A DNA stretch of 64,000 bases from Caenorhabditis elegans (Eukaryota; Nematoda; Chromadorea; Rhabditida; Rhabditidae). The stretch is from contig NC_003281.10 of assembly GCF_000002985.6 (NCBI RefSeq), positions 9,920,001 to 9,984,000 of the forward strand. Direction: 5' to 3'. The notes under the pieces were generated by a model that made no database searches, had not been told where the DNA came from, and worked only from the letters and a program-made list of their open reading frames with translations. Positions 23,316 through 35,100 of this stretch are shown piece by piece. The translations under genes and the position numbers were made by a program. Within the stretch, counting starts at the first letter, position 1. Every line of letters begins with the position of its first letter.

Positions 23316-24677
23316 CTAGAAGAGAATGCTCTGTGCAATCATCGCAGTCACTTGATAAGGATCGCAGTTTGATGACGGACGACGATCCTCCAGATATCCT
23401 TTTCTCTCCGCAGCCACCTGTCTCGGAATACGGATTGAGCATCCACGATTGGCGACTCCCCATGAGAATTTGTCAGCCGAACTTGTCTCATGACGTCCTG
23501 TCAAACGACGAAGATTGTCTTCTCCACCATGTGGATCGTACACCTTCATCGCCTCCAAATGTGTCCGCTTGAGTCCTGTCATGGCGGCTTCAATCGCAGC
23601 AATTCCACCTGGAGCACGCATTTCGGCAGTCGAGAAGTTGGTGTGGCATCCGGCTCCGTTCCAGTCTCCCATGGTGACCTTTGGTTTGGGATCAAGGGAT
23701 ACGCAGACACCGAATTGTTCAGCAACTCTGAAATCATTTTTATTTTACAACTATCGGGGTTGATTTATGTACCTGTGCAGAATGTATCTCGACATCCACA
23801 ACTGATCTCCCATATCGATTCCTTCGCAGGTTCCAATTTGGAATTCCCATTGTCCTGGAGTCACTTCGGCATTTGTTCCAAAAATGTTGAGTCCGGCGTG
23901 AAGACAAGCCCGGTAATGTGTCTCGACGACTTCTCTCCCGAACGCACGATCAGCTCCTACGCTACAGTAGTACTTTCCCTGTGGATCCGGGAATCCGTGT
24001 TTCGGCCATCCGAGTGGGTGCTCATCTCTGTCGACGATCAGATATTCCTGCTCCATTCCGAACCACGGGCGGGTGTCACGGATCTCATGCATGATCTCGG
24101 CGCAGGCTTGACGATGGCTGGTTGCTGAAATCGATGTTTTTTGATGTTTCATCACTAGAATATAATTGTGAATTCGCGCTTTTATGGAGAAGCAGACCAT
24201 CTTCTCGCTGTGAGACTCATCTCATTCGCTTCGGAAACGTGGAAAGACTAGCACGCATTGCACGTAAGCACAATAAAGTAGGCAACTTGAAGGCGCGCAG
24301 GCAGGCATCTAAATGCCTTATTTTCCTATTCTCTTACCTGTTGGCTGCATTTGATGATCCAACGTGTCACACATCACCAACTTATTCCCACCGCCCAAAA
24401 ATGGATCCGGGTAAGCGGCGACTGGACGCAAGTAACGATCCGAGTCACGTCCCTTTGCCTGTCCCGTCGAGCTTCCATCATAATTCCAGATTGGATAATC
24501 CTCGATTCTCTTCGGAAGTTTATCGAATGTTCGTGTCTTTGAGCGCAGATTCTCCCCAGTTCCATCGATCCACACATAGGTCGCCTGGATCTTTGTGGGA
24601 TGCGGGCGAAGTCCCAGGAATTGATCGATGACGGCTGTTCCAAGAGGCATGCGAGTCTCGAAGTTCAAATGAGTCAT
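23316..24677 (-). CDS. gln-2: Glutamine synthetase
   Basis: Three exons on the minus strand (24677-24338, 24124-23773, 23727-23316) give 367 residues, the usual size of animal glutamine synthetase, which makes glutamine from glutamate, ammonia and ATP in the cytosol. The N-terminal beta-grasp domain has [19 protein letters not shown] and [11 protein letters not shown]. The catalytic part has [12 protein letters not shown], the [19 protein letters not shown] core, [20 protein letters not shown] and the [12 protein letters not shown] end; the metal-binding Glu residues and the ATP-site motif look intact. A 5'UTR intron is likely: GTAAGTATT near 24728 and TAACTTTCAG just before AAAATGACTC. The symbol is recalled from K03H1.1. 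A broken partial copy lies at 1340-1893. Confidence 0.96.
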
Positions 24678-25394
24678 TTTTAGCTGAAAGTTACTCTTTT
24701 AAATATGAAAATCTGTGGAAATACTTACGGTTATTACAATTTGCAATCGAGGAGTGTTCTTCGAGTAGAGACAAGCTCGTAATGAATTTTTCTTCGGGCA
24801 TCCACGTTAAAAAGTAACAAAATAATATTTAAAATATTGAGGAAATCTGTAGTACACCACGTTTCAACCTTTTTTATGTATTTAAAAATTTTAATTTTTA
24901 AGGGAATATTTTTAAAAAAATTATTGAATATATCGTGAAAACTTTTAAGTTTTTTTAAAATCTAATCTAATTTTTCGATTTACAATCTAAAAAAAGTATC
25001 CAAAAAAAAGTGAGTGATTCTTTTCGAATCACATTTATTTCACAATTATTAAATTTCAAGGTAAGGTTATTTCTATTCAGGTTCAAAAAATCTTTAAACG
25101 TTGTGAGAAGTTGGCAATACCGGCGTCAAAATGTAGGCATAAGAAGGCACATAGGCATGTAGGCAAGTAGGCATGCACGTAGGCATGTGGAAAGAAAGTT
25201 TGGAAAAAAACACTTTTTTGGACGTTTCGGAACCGTTCGTTTTACCCAAAAATATACAACTTATCAGAAAACCGTCAGTGGGATATTTGACAATTTTAAC
25301 TGACATACTTACAAAACTTAGAGCTGAGCATGAAATTTTGGCAGCGCCCAAGTACTTGTAGTTTTAAACCTAGTCACATACTTTTTGTTTTCAG
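24678..25394. other. gln-2 upstream region
   Basis: It includes the probable 5'UTR exon and intron of gln-2 (about 24685-24800), A/T-rich DNA, and a GTAGGCA-type tandem tract at 25120-25195. No other gene seen. Confidence 0.5.
25120..25195. repeat. GTAGGCATG-type tandem repeat
   Basis: About seven copies of (A/G)TAGGCA(T/A)G with small changes. Related words occur in the first intron of the 7769 TTR gene (about 8085-8130), near 24280, 52200 and 59900. Confidence 0.6.
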
Positions 25395-26663
25395 ATGATC
25401 AAGTCGATGAGATCGAATCTAAATAAGAAGAAGAAGCCTTCGGAAAATTTGCGTATGAACGAAGTGAACGGAAGCAGCCAAGCAAACCAACATCAGCTAT
25501 AAAGAAGTCAGGAAATAGTAGTGAAGCAAGAAAAGATAAAGGAAAGAAGACAGGAAAAGGATGTCGAGAACAAGGAAGTGATGTTTTGAGTAAGAAGGAT
25601 GAAAAGAAGAATGGATCAAAGGAGCAATGGTCGTGCGATGGAACAGCCAAGAAGATGGTCGCCAATGGATTCTTCAGTACGGTTTTTCGAGATATTTCTT
25701 GGTTGTTGTAGAATCTATTAGTTTATTTTTGTTTTTCTTGTCAGTGCACAATTTTTTTTTTAATTTCCGGGTAAACATATAATTTTTTTCAGACAATTCA
25801 AATATCAACGGAGCATTCAAAGACGCGCCAACATCGAAGCCGAATATTGAATCGTGTCCTTGTTTCAAGAACAACATGCAGAAAGTTCGAGCTCCCGACT
25901 GTCCAGTTGAAGATCACAAGCTTATCAAATTGACCAATGGACCAGACAATTTTATTTGTGCTGCAAAAATCGTCGTTCCGGATTTCAATAGGACTGTTAT
26001 ATTGACTCAAGTGCCGGATCTATCAAATACTCAAAATGTTGAGGATTTTTGGAGGATGGTATTTCAGGAGAATATAATATCTGTTATTGTTGCTGTAATG
26101 CCACTTGAAGTCACTCTTCAACAAATATTCCCACTTCTGGTAGGAACTTATTCAAATCATGGCAAAATGTTCATAAATAAGAAGGTAGAATCAGCCGTTG
26201 GAGTTACTGAATATAGCTTGGAAATTCTGCCGGATGGATGCTCAAATTCATTGTTCACTACAGTATATCATTTGCAAAATTGGAAGCAGAAGAAAGGATT
26301 GGATAATGTTGGAGGTTTAGTGGCAACTATTGAGAAAGTGATGAAGGTTAATGAGGTAATATTTTTAGTTGATCTATTCAGTCAATCATTTAATTTCAGA
26401 ATATGCTGCTTATGAGCATGAATGGTACCGGTCGAGCCGGAACAATGCTGACGCTCTTCACTGCAATGATCCAAGTTCAGAAAGGAAAATAAGTAAATAC
26501 GAAGGAGACATTGTCGTGTTTGAGAGCTGAAAGATGTGGAATCGTGGAGAATGCGGATCAATTTTGTACTGTGCACAAGGCAATGGCATTGTGGTTCAAG
26601 ACCAAGTCGGCAAATGAAGAGATCCAGAAGAAAGTTAATGAATTTGCTCCAGGTGTTCAATAG
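25395..26663 (+). pseudogene. Degenerate tyrosine-phosphatase gene (catalytic Cys lost)
   Basis: Three exon blocks (25395-25676, 25793-26355, 26400-26663) encode a nematode-type protein tyrosine phosphatase: Lys-rich N-terminus, NGFFS, KLTNGPDNFICAAKIVVPDF, VPDLSNTQNVEDFWRMVFQE and a C-terminal part. Three faults are visible. The frame of the ATG at 25395 (MIKSMRSNLNKKKKP) is not that of the phosphatase, which has a stop upstream; only the ATG at 25655 is in frame. The signature that should read HCxNGTGR reads MSMNGTGR, so the catalytic Cys is Ser and the preceding His is Met. A TAA at 26490 cuts off about 57 residues that stay open to 26663. AATAAA at 26679. A truncated inactive pseudophosphatase (25655-26492) cannot be excluded. 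Confidence 0.8.
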
Positions 26664-27431
26664 ATCTATTAGAAGTTGAATAAATATTTACATTTCCAAA
26701 TGAAATCTGAGTTTTCAAAAAAGTTTTACATTATATAATACTAAACTTTAAAAAATAGTTAGTTATTACGAAGCATGATATTTCCTCGCCACGAACGAAC
26801 AATTTTCAAAGTGACTATGCACCTTTAAGGTCTACTGTGAATTCTCCCTGTTTCGCCGATTTGCAATTTTTTCAATCGTTTTATTAATTTTTCAAAAGAA
26901 ATTTTAAGCAGACGCGAAATTTAGCAAAAAATACAGTACCCGGTCTCAACACGGCAATTTTTGGGCGAAATTTTGCTAAATACAAACGGGTGTGCGCCTT
27001 TAATGAGTACAGTAGTTTCAAACATTCGTTGCTGTGGAAGTTTCATCGACTTTTCATAGTTTTTCTTACGACTTGCTAAAAATATATGTGTTTAATTGTT
27101 TTTGTCAGTTTTTTCGCATGAAAAAGGTCATTTCCTTGCAATTACTGCTGCTGGCTTGAAATTCTCTAGAAGGAAAATTTCGTCGTCGTTTTCGGTGTGT
27201 TCGACGTAGAACGGTGTTTGCGGCCTAGCGCGGAAGGTGAAAATTTTGAAATTGGTTTTTTTTGTTTTCAATTGTTCTTTTTACCTTTTGCTGACAGAAA
27301 TTATTTCTTAAAAGAGCAAAATTCATCTTTGTCATGCTTTTTACATTTTTTTTTCACTATCGGCGCAGAAAAACGCTTTTCCCACTGTTAACACATGTTT
27401 TTCCAGGCTTTAAAACTCTCCACCGGTAAAA
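26664..27431. other. Intergenic with a half palindrome
   Basis: About 26913-27180 is one arm of the dispersed GGTCTCGACACG...GTGCGCCTTTAA family (here GGTCTCAACACGGCAA). The arm's partner is not found, so this is a partial copy. TTTTTCCAG at about 27407 may be the trans-splice acceptor for the next gene. Confidence 0.55.
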
Positions 27432-27801
27432 ATGGGACAGTCGTTCTCTTCCTCGTTCAATGCAAAGCAAACGTCTTCATCAACTCCACAAAAGTCGACA
27501 AAGACACCGACGTGCTCTGACCCTCGTTCACCCAGCCAGGATATCGAGAGAACTCCAATTCAAGTCAAGACGTTAGTTTTTGGAATCTTTTTTTTTTTTT
27601 TTTGAAAAGTCGATGAAAACATTTTTGCAGAGTTGAGAATGACGAAAACGGATCCTCGGAAAGTTCAACAACGAAAGCCGATAAGCCACGGAAGACAAGC
27701 TTGAGACAAAAGATGTTCGCTAGGAAGAAGAATATGAATTCAGAGACTGGTAATCGTATATTTATAATATTAATTAATATCAATAATTTATAGATGAGTA
27801 A
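27432..27801 (+). CDS. Small basic protein with a CDCA3/TOME-1-like motif
   Basis: Three exons (27432-27571, 27631-27749, 27794-27801) give 88 residues. The last exon adds only the end of an Asp codon, Glu and the stop. It starts MGQSFSSSF, a possible N-myristoylation site. It is Ser/Thr-rich with SP/TP sites (STPQKSTKTP), then has CSDPRSPSQDIERTPIQV, and ends in a basic stretch (KPRKTSLRQKMFARKKN). The motif DPRSPSxxIxRTPIQV, and the MG start, match the N-terminus of vertebrate CDCA3 (TOME-1), a cell-cycle F-box-like adaptor, as I remember it. The rest of CDCA3 is not present. Role unknown; phosphorylation by proline-directed kinases is a reasonable inference. It converges tail to tail with the fucose gene, 105 bases apart. 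Confidence 0.85.
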
Positions 27802-27906
27802 GCCATCTTCTTCGCTCCAAATCTGCTTCAAAATCATGCATCATAACTGCCTCGGAGATTGATACTCGTTCTTCATTCTGCAATCTCGTTGTTCCATGGG
27901 TTTCAA

Positions 27907-30279
27907 TTAATAATATCTCAATTTTCCCCTCACCTTACGCTTTATTCCATTCTCCCATTCAAAAAGTGCCGTTTTCAATGACTTCTCCCGAGTTTCAAAA
28001 GTTCCAAACAACGGGGCATCCCATATCGACTTATCACTAATTTCTGTATCATGCCCATTCCATTTCACTCTGTCACACACTTTTTTAATATCTTCGTCAA
28101 TCTTGATTATAATGGTTACGAACGTTTTCTGTAAGCCATGCATAATTTTTTGTATATAAATAACTGATTTTCACCGTTTTTAAAGCCAATGTAAACACTA
28201 CTGTGTTGCTTGGAATGATTATTTCAGAGTTTCCAGCGTCGATTCCACTAACAATTGAGTTCTTGCCAACTTCAAGAGAACCCGTAGAAAATTCTACGAA
28301 GCTTTGCTCTGGTAATTTAGAAATTCCATTCGAAAACACGATATTTGATTTGAAAGCACCGGGAAAAGAATTTCGATAGATCGAGTTCGGAAGAAGATGC
28401 TCAATGTATTCCTGATAAGTGCCAAAATGGAAAAATGAATTCTCTCCCAGCACAGATATCTGTTATAAAAACTTATTACACAAATGCGAAATTTCGAGAT
28501 TTGTGCCTCAAAAATACGCTACCGGGTCTCGACACGACAATTTTATAAAATACAAAAAAGCGTGCGCCTTCAAAGAATACTGTAATTTGAAACTTTCGTT
28601 GCTGTGGGAACTTCATTGATTTTTCAGTTTTTTTTCTCACAATTTGTTAAAATTTATAAATATGTATTCAATTGTTTTACTTCATTTTTTAAAGTAAATA
28701 AACTTTTTTTAATCAAAAACAATGAATAAAAAAAATAAAAATTTGAAACTACAGTACTCTTTAAAGGCGCTCACCTATTTGTGTTTTGCAAAAACAAAGC
28801 GTGTCGAGACCGTATACCGTACTTTTGCGCCATAAATCACGAAATTACAAGGTTCTACCACAACTCACTTCAACATTAGCTGTACTAAAAATGTCGGCAA
28901 GTGCTTTTCGGTAAGATTTCAGCTGTTCAGATCCGGATGCTTCAATATAATCCAATTTCGGATCAAATCCCATTGGTCTCATAAAATCTCCATAACAGCA
29001 AAGTTCTTCTGTTATTGGTGATCGTAAAAGAGGATTTTCCATAAATTTCTTACAGAACTTCCACGTCATAAAATAACAACTAAAACATTTAATAATTATC
29101 GATTGATTATTTGAGTATTTAACCTATCAGTTAAAACCATTTCATCTTCCATAATAGCACCATCTTTTCTCATTTCCTCAATTGTCGGTTTTTGAAGAAC
29201 TCTCTTTAATTTTCTGGTTTTCTTATCCATTACAAAAACTCCATGCTGTGTTCCAACCTGTTAGATATGTTATGGGGACGCAGAAAAGGTCGCATTTTGA
29301 AGTCAAAGTGCAATCGCGCTCCAACGCCATCCACCCCCATTACTTGGATCTCGTTAGGTAGGCGGCAGACTTATTAAATCGATTTTTTAATTCCAAAATA
29401 ATGTTTTAATTTAAATTATATTTTTTCATCAAAATAATTGAAATTGGCAAAAATAATGGAAAAAAAAATATTTATACCCATCTTGGGTCTGCTAAATATT
29501 TAGCATACCCATCTTGGGTCTGCTAAATATTTAGAATACCAATGCTTTAATTTAATTTATATTTTTTTCATCAAAATGAGTGATAATAAAAAACGTTTGA
29601 ATTTTGGGAAGGATCCTGCCCAGCGTTTAGCGTTAGAGCGCGATTGCACTGTGGTTTCAAGATGCGAATTTTCTGCGTTTGTATAATATTCGAACTTGAA
29701 GATTTCTACTCACTTCTAAAGAAGATTTATGTGCAAATACGATAATATCAACGTTAGATTTCACTTTCTCCGCATTTTCCATATTTTCAATAACGTCAGA
29801 AGCCGTAATCATTATTCCGCCAGTTGAAGGTAACTTTTCAAGAAGATCATTTCTAGATACAGATAAAGATTTTAAATAATAGTAGATATTACATACTTAT
29901 AAATTTCTAATTTAGTTTCTAAAATACTTTTGCAATTTGGCAGTGTTCCAAAAGCTTTTCCATATGCTGAGAGATGAGGCATTCGTTGAGAAAGACCACC
30001 CGAATGTAATAGTAGAACCTTAAATTTATGCGAATTCCTAAAAAATATATAACTGCATACCTTAGATTTTTCCAATTTTTCATATGTCTCAGTTTCTAAT
30101 AACTTTCGAATAATATTAAACGTAGCTCCACCTGAACCAATTCGAATTCCCGGGGATTCATCCGTTACAACTTCTATAGATTCAGAATAATTTTGAGTTG
30201 GAATCCTAGATAGTTGTTCATAAAATACTCGATTTTGAGAATCAGATCCTGCAGTGAGAATGAATTTTTGCCATAACAT
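27907..30279 (-). CDS. Fucokinase-domain / GDP-L-fucose pyrophosphorylase (FPGT-like)
   Basis: Seven exons on the minus strand (30279-30061, 30018-29897, 29852-29714, 29257-29124, 29079-28869, 28459-28175, 28128-27907) give 443 residues. The N-terminus has GIRIGSGGATFN and then LLLHSGGLSQRMPHLSAYGK, the nucleotide-binding signature of fucose-1-phosphate guanylyltransferase. Further matches are VGTQHGVFVMD, a middle region with CYFMTWKFCKKF, and a C-terminal beta-helix-like part. The enzyme would make GDP-L-fucose from fucose-1-phosphate and GTP in the salvage pathway. It is shorter than vertebrate FPGT (about 590). Intron 1 is only 42 bases, ends in AAG, and is open in frame, so a form with 14 extra residues is possible. 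Two palindromes sit in introns 3 and 5. Confidence 0.88.
28482..28852. repeat. Palindromic GGTCTCGACACGACAA element
   Basis: The left arm has TACCGGGTCTCGACACGACA, GCGTGCGCCTTTAAAGA and ACTGTAATTTGAAAC. The right arm has the complement (GTTTCAAACTACAGTACTCT through GTGTCGAGACCGTATACCGT). It lies in an intron of the FPGT-like gene. Full or partial copies also occur at 26.9, 30.5, 40.8 and 43.9 kb. Confidence 0.85.
29279..29678. repeat. Inverted-repeat element with a nested GCTAAATATTTAGC pair
   Basis: The arms (ACGCAGAAAAGGTCGCATTTT...GTGCAATCGCGCTCCAACGC and its rough complement ending TTTTCTGCGT) enclose about 300 bases. These include two copies of the CCCATCTTGGGTCTGCTAAA, TATTTAGCAT unit at 29478-29541. 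It lies in intron 3 of the FPGT-like gene. Confidence 0.75.
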
Positions 30280-30911
30280 TTTAGAGGCAGCGAAGAGAGA
30301 AGAAATGACCAGAAAATCGATTGTGTTGTGTCCACGTTATTATCGGAGCTGGCATCGTGTGGTGTAATAGGAAAAGAGAATTAGACGGCAAAGGTTTGAA
30401 AAGACGGAATGAATCTAAAAAATGTGTTCATTATTACTAGTTTTTACATATTAAGAATAGACACATAGTTTTAGAATAATACAATTGAAGGTACACCAGG
30501 AATTTACAATTTTAAATACATAGTATTACACAGAATCGAAAACGTGCGATTTTAGCTCCACAAAATATTTACCAGGTCTCGAAACGAATTAAATTCAGAA
30601 AAGCGTGCGCTTTTAAGGAGGTTACTGTAGTTCACAACTCTTTTTTATAGCAGAATTTGCATTTTATTCAAACTTTGATATATTTCAAAAAGTTCTCACA
30701 TGTTATTAATACATTTTAAAGATACTATAGTACCCCTTAAAGGCGCGCATGAGAAAACCAGTCGATTCGAGACCGGACACCGTATTTTCGGAGCTAAAAT
30801 TACAAGTTTTCGAATTTAAGTAAACTGAACGGGTAATGTACAAATACTACAATGCTTTTTTAAGCTATGGAACTCTTTTTCTTGTTCAAAAGACCAAGAG
30901 AACATAAAATC
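30280..30911. other. Intergenic between two minus-strand genes
   Basis: 633 bases separate the F-box-like gene stop and the FPGT-like ATG. Most of it is the palindrome at 30547-30800. Upstream of the FPGT ATG is a pyrimidine-rich stretch without a clear acceptor. Confidence 0.5.
30547..30800. repeat. Palindromic GGTCTCGA-family element
   Basis: The arms (CGATTTTAGCTCC...CCAGGTCTCGAAACG...GCGTGCGCTTTTAAGG, and the complement ending GACCGGACACCGTATTTTCG then GAGCTAAAAT) form a 254-base hairpin-like element of the same family as 28482-28852. Confidence 0.8.
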
Positions 30912-31963
30912 TCAAACAAAAATTAATACACATTTCCTGCTCGAGTGGAGAGCAAGAACAGCCGGCTTATCGTAACCAAGAGGAACAACAACTGGCTTGA
31001 GACTCCATTCAGCAGATTGTGATCCAAAAAGTGGAGATCTCATAAAGTTTTGAAGTTGATTCGCATCGAATTCAGTATTGTCCATGTGCACATCAAGTTT
31101 GTCGGATAGACGAAATGCGGTCGATTCGATGAATGGAAGAGCCGATAGAGTGGTAACTCGTGGGCAGTCGGAGATCCTGAAGTACGCAAGATTCGGGCAT
31201 GAACGGGAAACGCGTTGGGAGAAGTGATCTGTGATCTGAAAATTCAATTGTTATTGAGATTCCTTTAAATGTATCATATTCACCTGTGAAGTCCCTTTCA
31301 AATCAATTTGAGTAAGAGTCTGGAAAGATGCCTGAAAGCATCTGAGCAACTTTGCTTCAGTGTCACCTCCCAAATTGCATCCTTCAATCTCAACTTTCTC
31401 AAGCTTATCATAACCAGCAAGTAAAGCGAGAGTCCATGTATTTATTCGTTCCAAATCAATTTCAGATAGTGCCAGTTGCTTTAGTGGAGCATTTTTTGTC
31501 AATTGGAGCAGTTGAGCTAGCTGTTCATCAGAAATCTCGTCGCCGACTAATTCATTTTCCAATTGAAGGGAATGAATTTCTGAAAATCAAATTGGCAATT
31601 ATACTCGAGAATTGAATGATTTTTTTTTAATGTTTCAATTTGTATCCAAACAGTTAGATAAAAGTAAAATAGACGAATAAGAAAATAAATACCGTTAACT
31701 ATTTGTGGCATTAGAAAATGTAAAAGTTCTTGAATTTCTTCTCGATTTACTTTTGGAATATGAAGCTCAAATTCGTCTCCATCACATTTTCCATTCAATT
31801 TCTCACTTGTGATTCCAATCTTTATAGCACGGATTTTTGGAATCATATCTACGATAACTCTCATCACATCGATATTACTTAAAGCTGAATTAACAAGATC
31901 CGTAGGTTTTAACCCTTTATGGATTTCTCGGATGATTTCCAATGGCATATCACCGAGAATCAT
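30912..31963 (-). CDS. F-box-like / leucine-rich-repeat-like protein
   Basis: Three exons on the minus strand (31963-31693, 31579-31284, 31235-30912) give 296 residues. The start (LGDMPLEIIREIHKGLKPTD, LVNSALSN) resembles an F-box. The rest has repeating leucine patterns (LLQLTKNAPLKQLALSEIDL, KLEKVEIEGCNL, LTQIDLKGTSQ, CPNLAYFRISDC) typical of irregular leucine-rich repeats. Such proteins usually act as substrate adaptors of SCF ubiquitin ligases; the substrate is unknown. TTTTCAG lies directly before AATGATTCTC, so the mRNA is likely trans-spliced. The gene begins 224 bases after the mog-1 stop on the same strand, which fits a downstream operon gene. Confidence 0.8.
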
Positions 31964-32187
31964 TCTGAAAATTTTGTTCTGAGTTTTTTTTGTTGTTGAA
32001 AAACATACAGTAAAAAAGGAAATGTACCGAAAGTGGGAAAAATTGAAAAAGGTAAAAATAAATATAAGGTTTATGGAATAAACTTCTGAAAATAAAATTG
32101 CAACAGAGTATATAGAAAATCGAACTGGAGTATTAACAGTGACACCCGATTACACGAGAAAATAAGACAGAGAAAGAGAGTAATTGA

Positions 32188-35100
32188 TCAAAGACCCCAC
32201 AGCTTTCTTCTCTCCGATCTGGCCGATTTCGATCCGACTTCAACAACACGCCTGGAAGATTCTGGTCGTTTGAACGCCTTGTCACTTTCTTCCTTCCGCC
32301 GTTCCATTTCTTTCTGCGCCTCTCGCATCTCTGCTTCCATCGTTTCAACCGTTCGGACACTCTCCATTTTCAGTTCTTTGCGTGATTGTTTCGATTCTTT
32401 GATCGAATAGAACATGGGTCCAAGTTCAGCAAGCCAGATTGCATCGACAGCAGTTACACATTGCATATATTCTTTGGCTGTCATAATCAATTCGTGGTAC
32501 ACCTTAATTTAGAATATTAATTTAAAGTTTAAAGGAATGTGTTTTTGGCGAATAATTTATTTTCCGCTTCTTTTTTTCGAAAAAGAGGATATACTGAAAC
32601 ATTCATAAATTTTTAAGTGTTACTTTTTTTCCAAAAATCATATTCAAAATTTAAAATAGAGTGCAATTTGGCCGAAATATTTGAAATACCGATTCAGCAT
32701 TTTTTTTTCTTCAGATTCAGCCCTGCTTACCACGTAATCAGGCATGAAACCCATTCCAAAAAGAGCTGAAGTTGGATGAAGGAAGCATGGAATTCCGGTA
32801 CGAACATTGACATATTCACCAATTCCTTTAAGACGAGCTGCATTGTGGAAATACGCAGAGCAAATGCATTTTCTCACAATATCCCATTCACTTCCGTTTG
32901 AGCTGAAATAATTTTATAAAATTGTAGTTCTAAGAAACTTTCAAATAAAAAAAACCTACATCAATGGAAGCTTGAGATCTTGCATAATTTCCTTCAATTG
33001 AGCACGAACTTCTCGAACCTTTTTCAAAGCTTTTACGTGTAAATAGTTGTCGGCACACCATTTTGCAGAATATTTGTGTGTTCTCCATTGAATATAGACG
33101 TTTAAGAAAGTGAGATGATCCGATTCGGGAACTTGGAACTTTTCTTTCTTGGCATCAGCTTCTTCTTCTCGTCCTTTTGGTCTGAAGAAAATTGCGGGCA
33201 CTGACAACATCGAAACAATCGTCAGAACTTCATCACTGCATCCCATTTCAGCCGACATAATGAGCATTTTCGACAGAGTTGGATCTAGTGGGAATTCAAC
33301 CATTTTTCGTCCCATTGGCGTGAGCTGTCCAGTGTTATCGAGAGCTCCAAGAGTCCAAAGTTGATACATTGAATTCAGCATATTGTCCTGTGGAGGTGCA
33401 TCCATGAAGTGAAATTTCAAAAGATCATCCACTCCGAGAGACTTTAAAAGAAGCACTACATTGGCGAGATTGGTTCTTTGAATTTCAGGTACAGTACTCT
33501 TCTGAAAAATAAATTTGTTTTTATTTGAAACAGGGCTGAGCATATATATATATTTTTTAATATATATTTTTAAAAAATAAAATTAAAAATTTGTCGTTTT
33601 CGATATTTTTCCCATGAAATTTTTAGCATTCGTCGCTCACTCCAGATTTGTGAGATTCACCTCAAACTTACCAAAAGCTCATCTTTAAATTGTCTTTCAG
33701 TATACAAACGATAACACTGTCCTGGTCCAGTACGTCCGGCACGACCAGTTCGTTGATTCGCTGATGCTTGTGACACTGGGAAGATCGATAGAGCATCCAT
33801 ACCGATTCTTGGATTGTACACCTTCATCTTACAGAAACCCGGATCAATTACAAATAGAATTCCGTCGACAGTGAGCGATGTCTCTGCAATATTTGTAGCC
33901 ACAATTGCTTTCCGCATTCCACCGGGTGCTCTTTGGAAAATCTTGGCTTGTAAGTCACTTGGAAGCTGGGAATAGATTGGTAGAACAGCAAGTGGAGGAG
34001 CTTCATCAAGTTCACCAAGCTTCTCTTTGATCATTTCACAAGTGCACTCAATATCTTCTTGTCCTGGCATGAAAATCAAAATATCTCCGTCCATACCACC
34101 CAGATGAATTGTAACAGCTTGTTTAACAGCAGCATCCACATAATCTTCAACAGGAGTTCTCGCATGAAACAGTTCGACTGGGAATGTTCTTCCAGGAATT
34201 GTAAAAGTGGGACAGTTTCCTCCGAAAAAGTCTGCAAACTTATCAGCATCCATAGTAGCAGAAGTAACGATTAGCTTCAGATCAGCTCGTTTTGCAATCA
34301 CTTCTCTGAGCAAACCAAAGAGTACATCTGTATTGAGTGAACGTTCGTGAGCTTCGTCCATAATAATTGCTGAATATTGATCAAGACTTCCATCACCAAG
34401 ACATTCACGAAGCAGAATACCATCTGTCATGTACTTGATTATTGTTTTTTCTGATGTACAATCTTCGAATCGAATCGCGTAACCAACGTCTTGTCCTAGC
34501 TGTAAAAATTAAAATAAAATTGTTTTCTTAAAACAGTGGTGAAATACATAATTATCTCAAAAATGAAACTAACATCCACTCCCATTTCATCAGCTACACG
34601 TCTAGCAACACTCATTGCAGCGACACGTCTCGGCTGAGTACATCCGATGAGTCCCGAATCACCAAATCCATCTTCAAGTAGGTATTGTGCCAACTGAGTT
34701 GTTTTTCCTGATCCTGTTTCTCCGACGATGATAACCACATTATTCTCACGAATCACATTCATCATCTTCTGCCGACACGCAAATACAGGCAAATACTCTC
34801 TTTGCTGCTTGATAGACTTTTCCATCGCAAAATCCGAAACTGCTTCATTATCTTTCATGTGAGATGCAAATTGATGAGATTCTTTGTAATTTCCAGAATC
34901 ATCGTCTTCTGGATCAGCAGTTTCATCTTTTTTCTCTTTAACACCCATCAAATTTCCGAGTTTTGATCCTGCCAACTCCCAATGCTTATCTTGAGCCTTC
35001 TTCCTATCTTCAACTTCTCTCCGTTTTCGTACTGCAACACTTCCTCTTGCTGCTGAAACAGCCATATCACATGTTGTATCAACAACCGGAATGATTGGTT

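Noticed and set aside
23490-24128. Plus-strand 212-codon ORF
   Set aside because: Antisense of gln-2, whose protein is conserved end to end.
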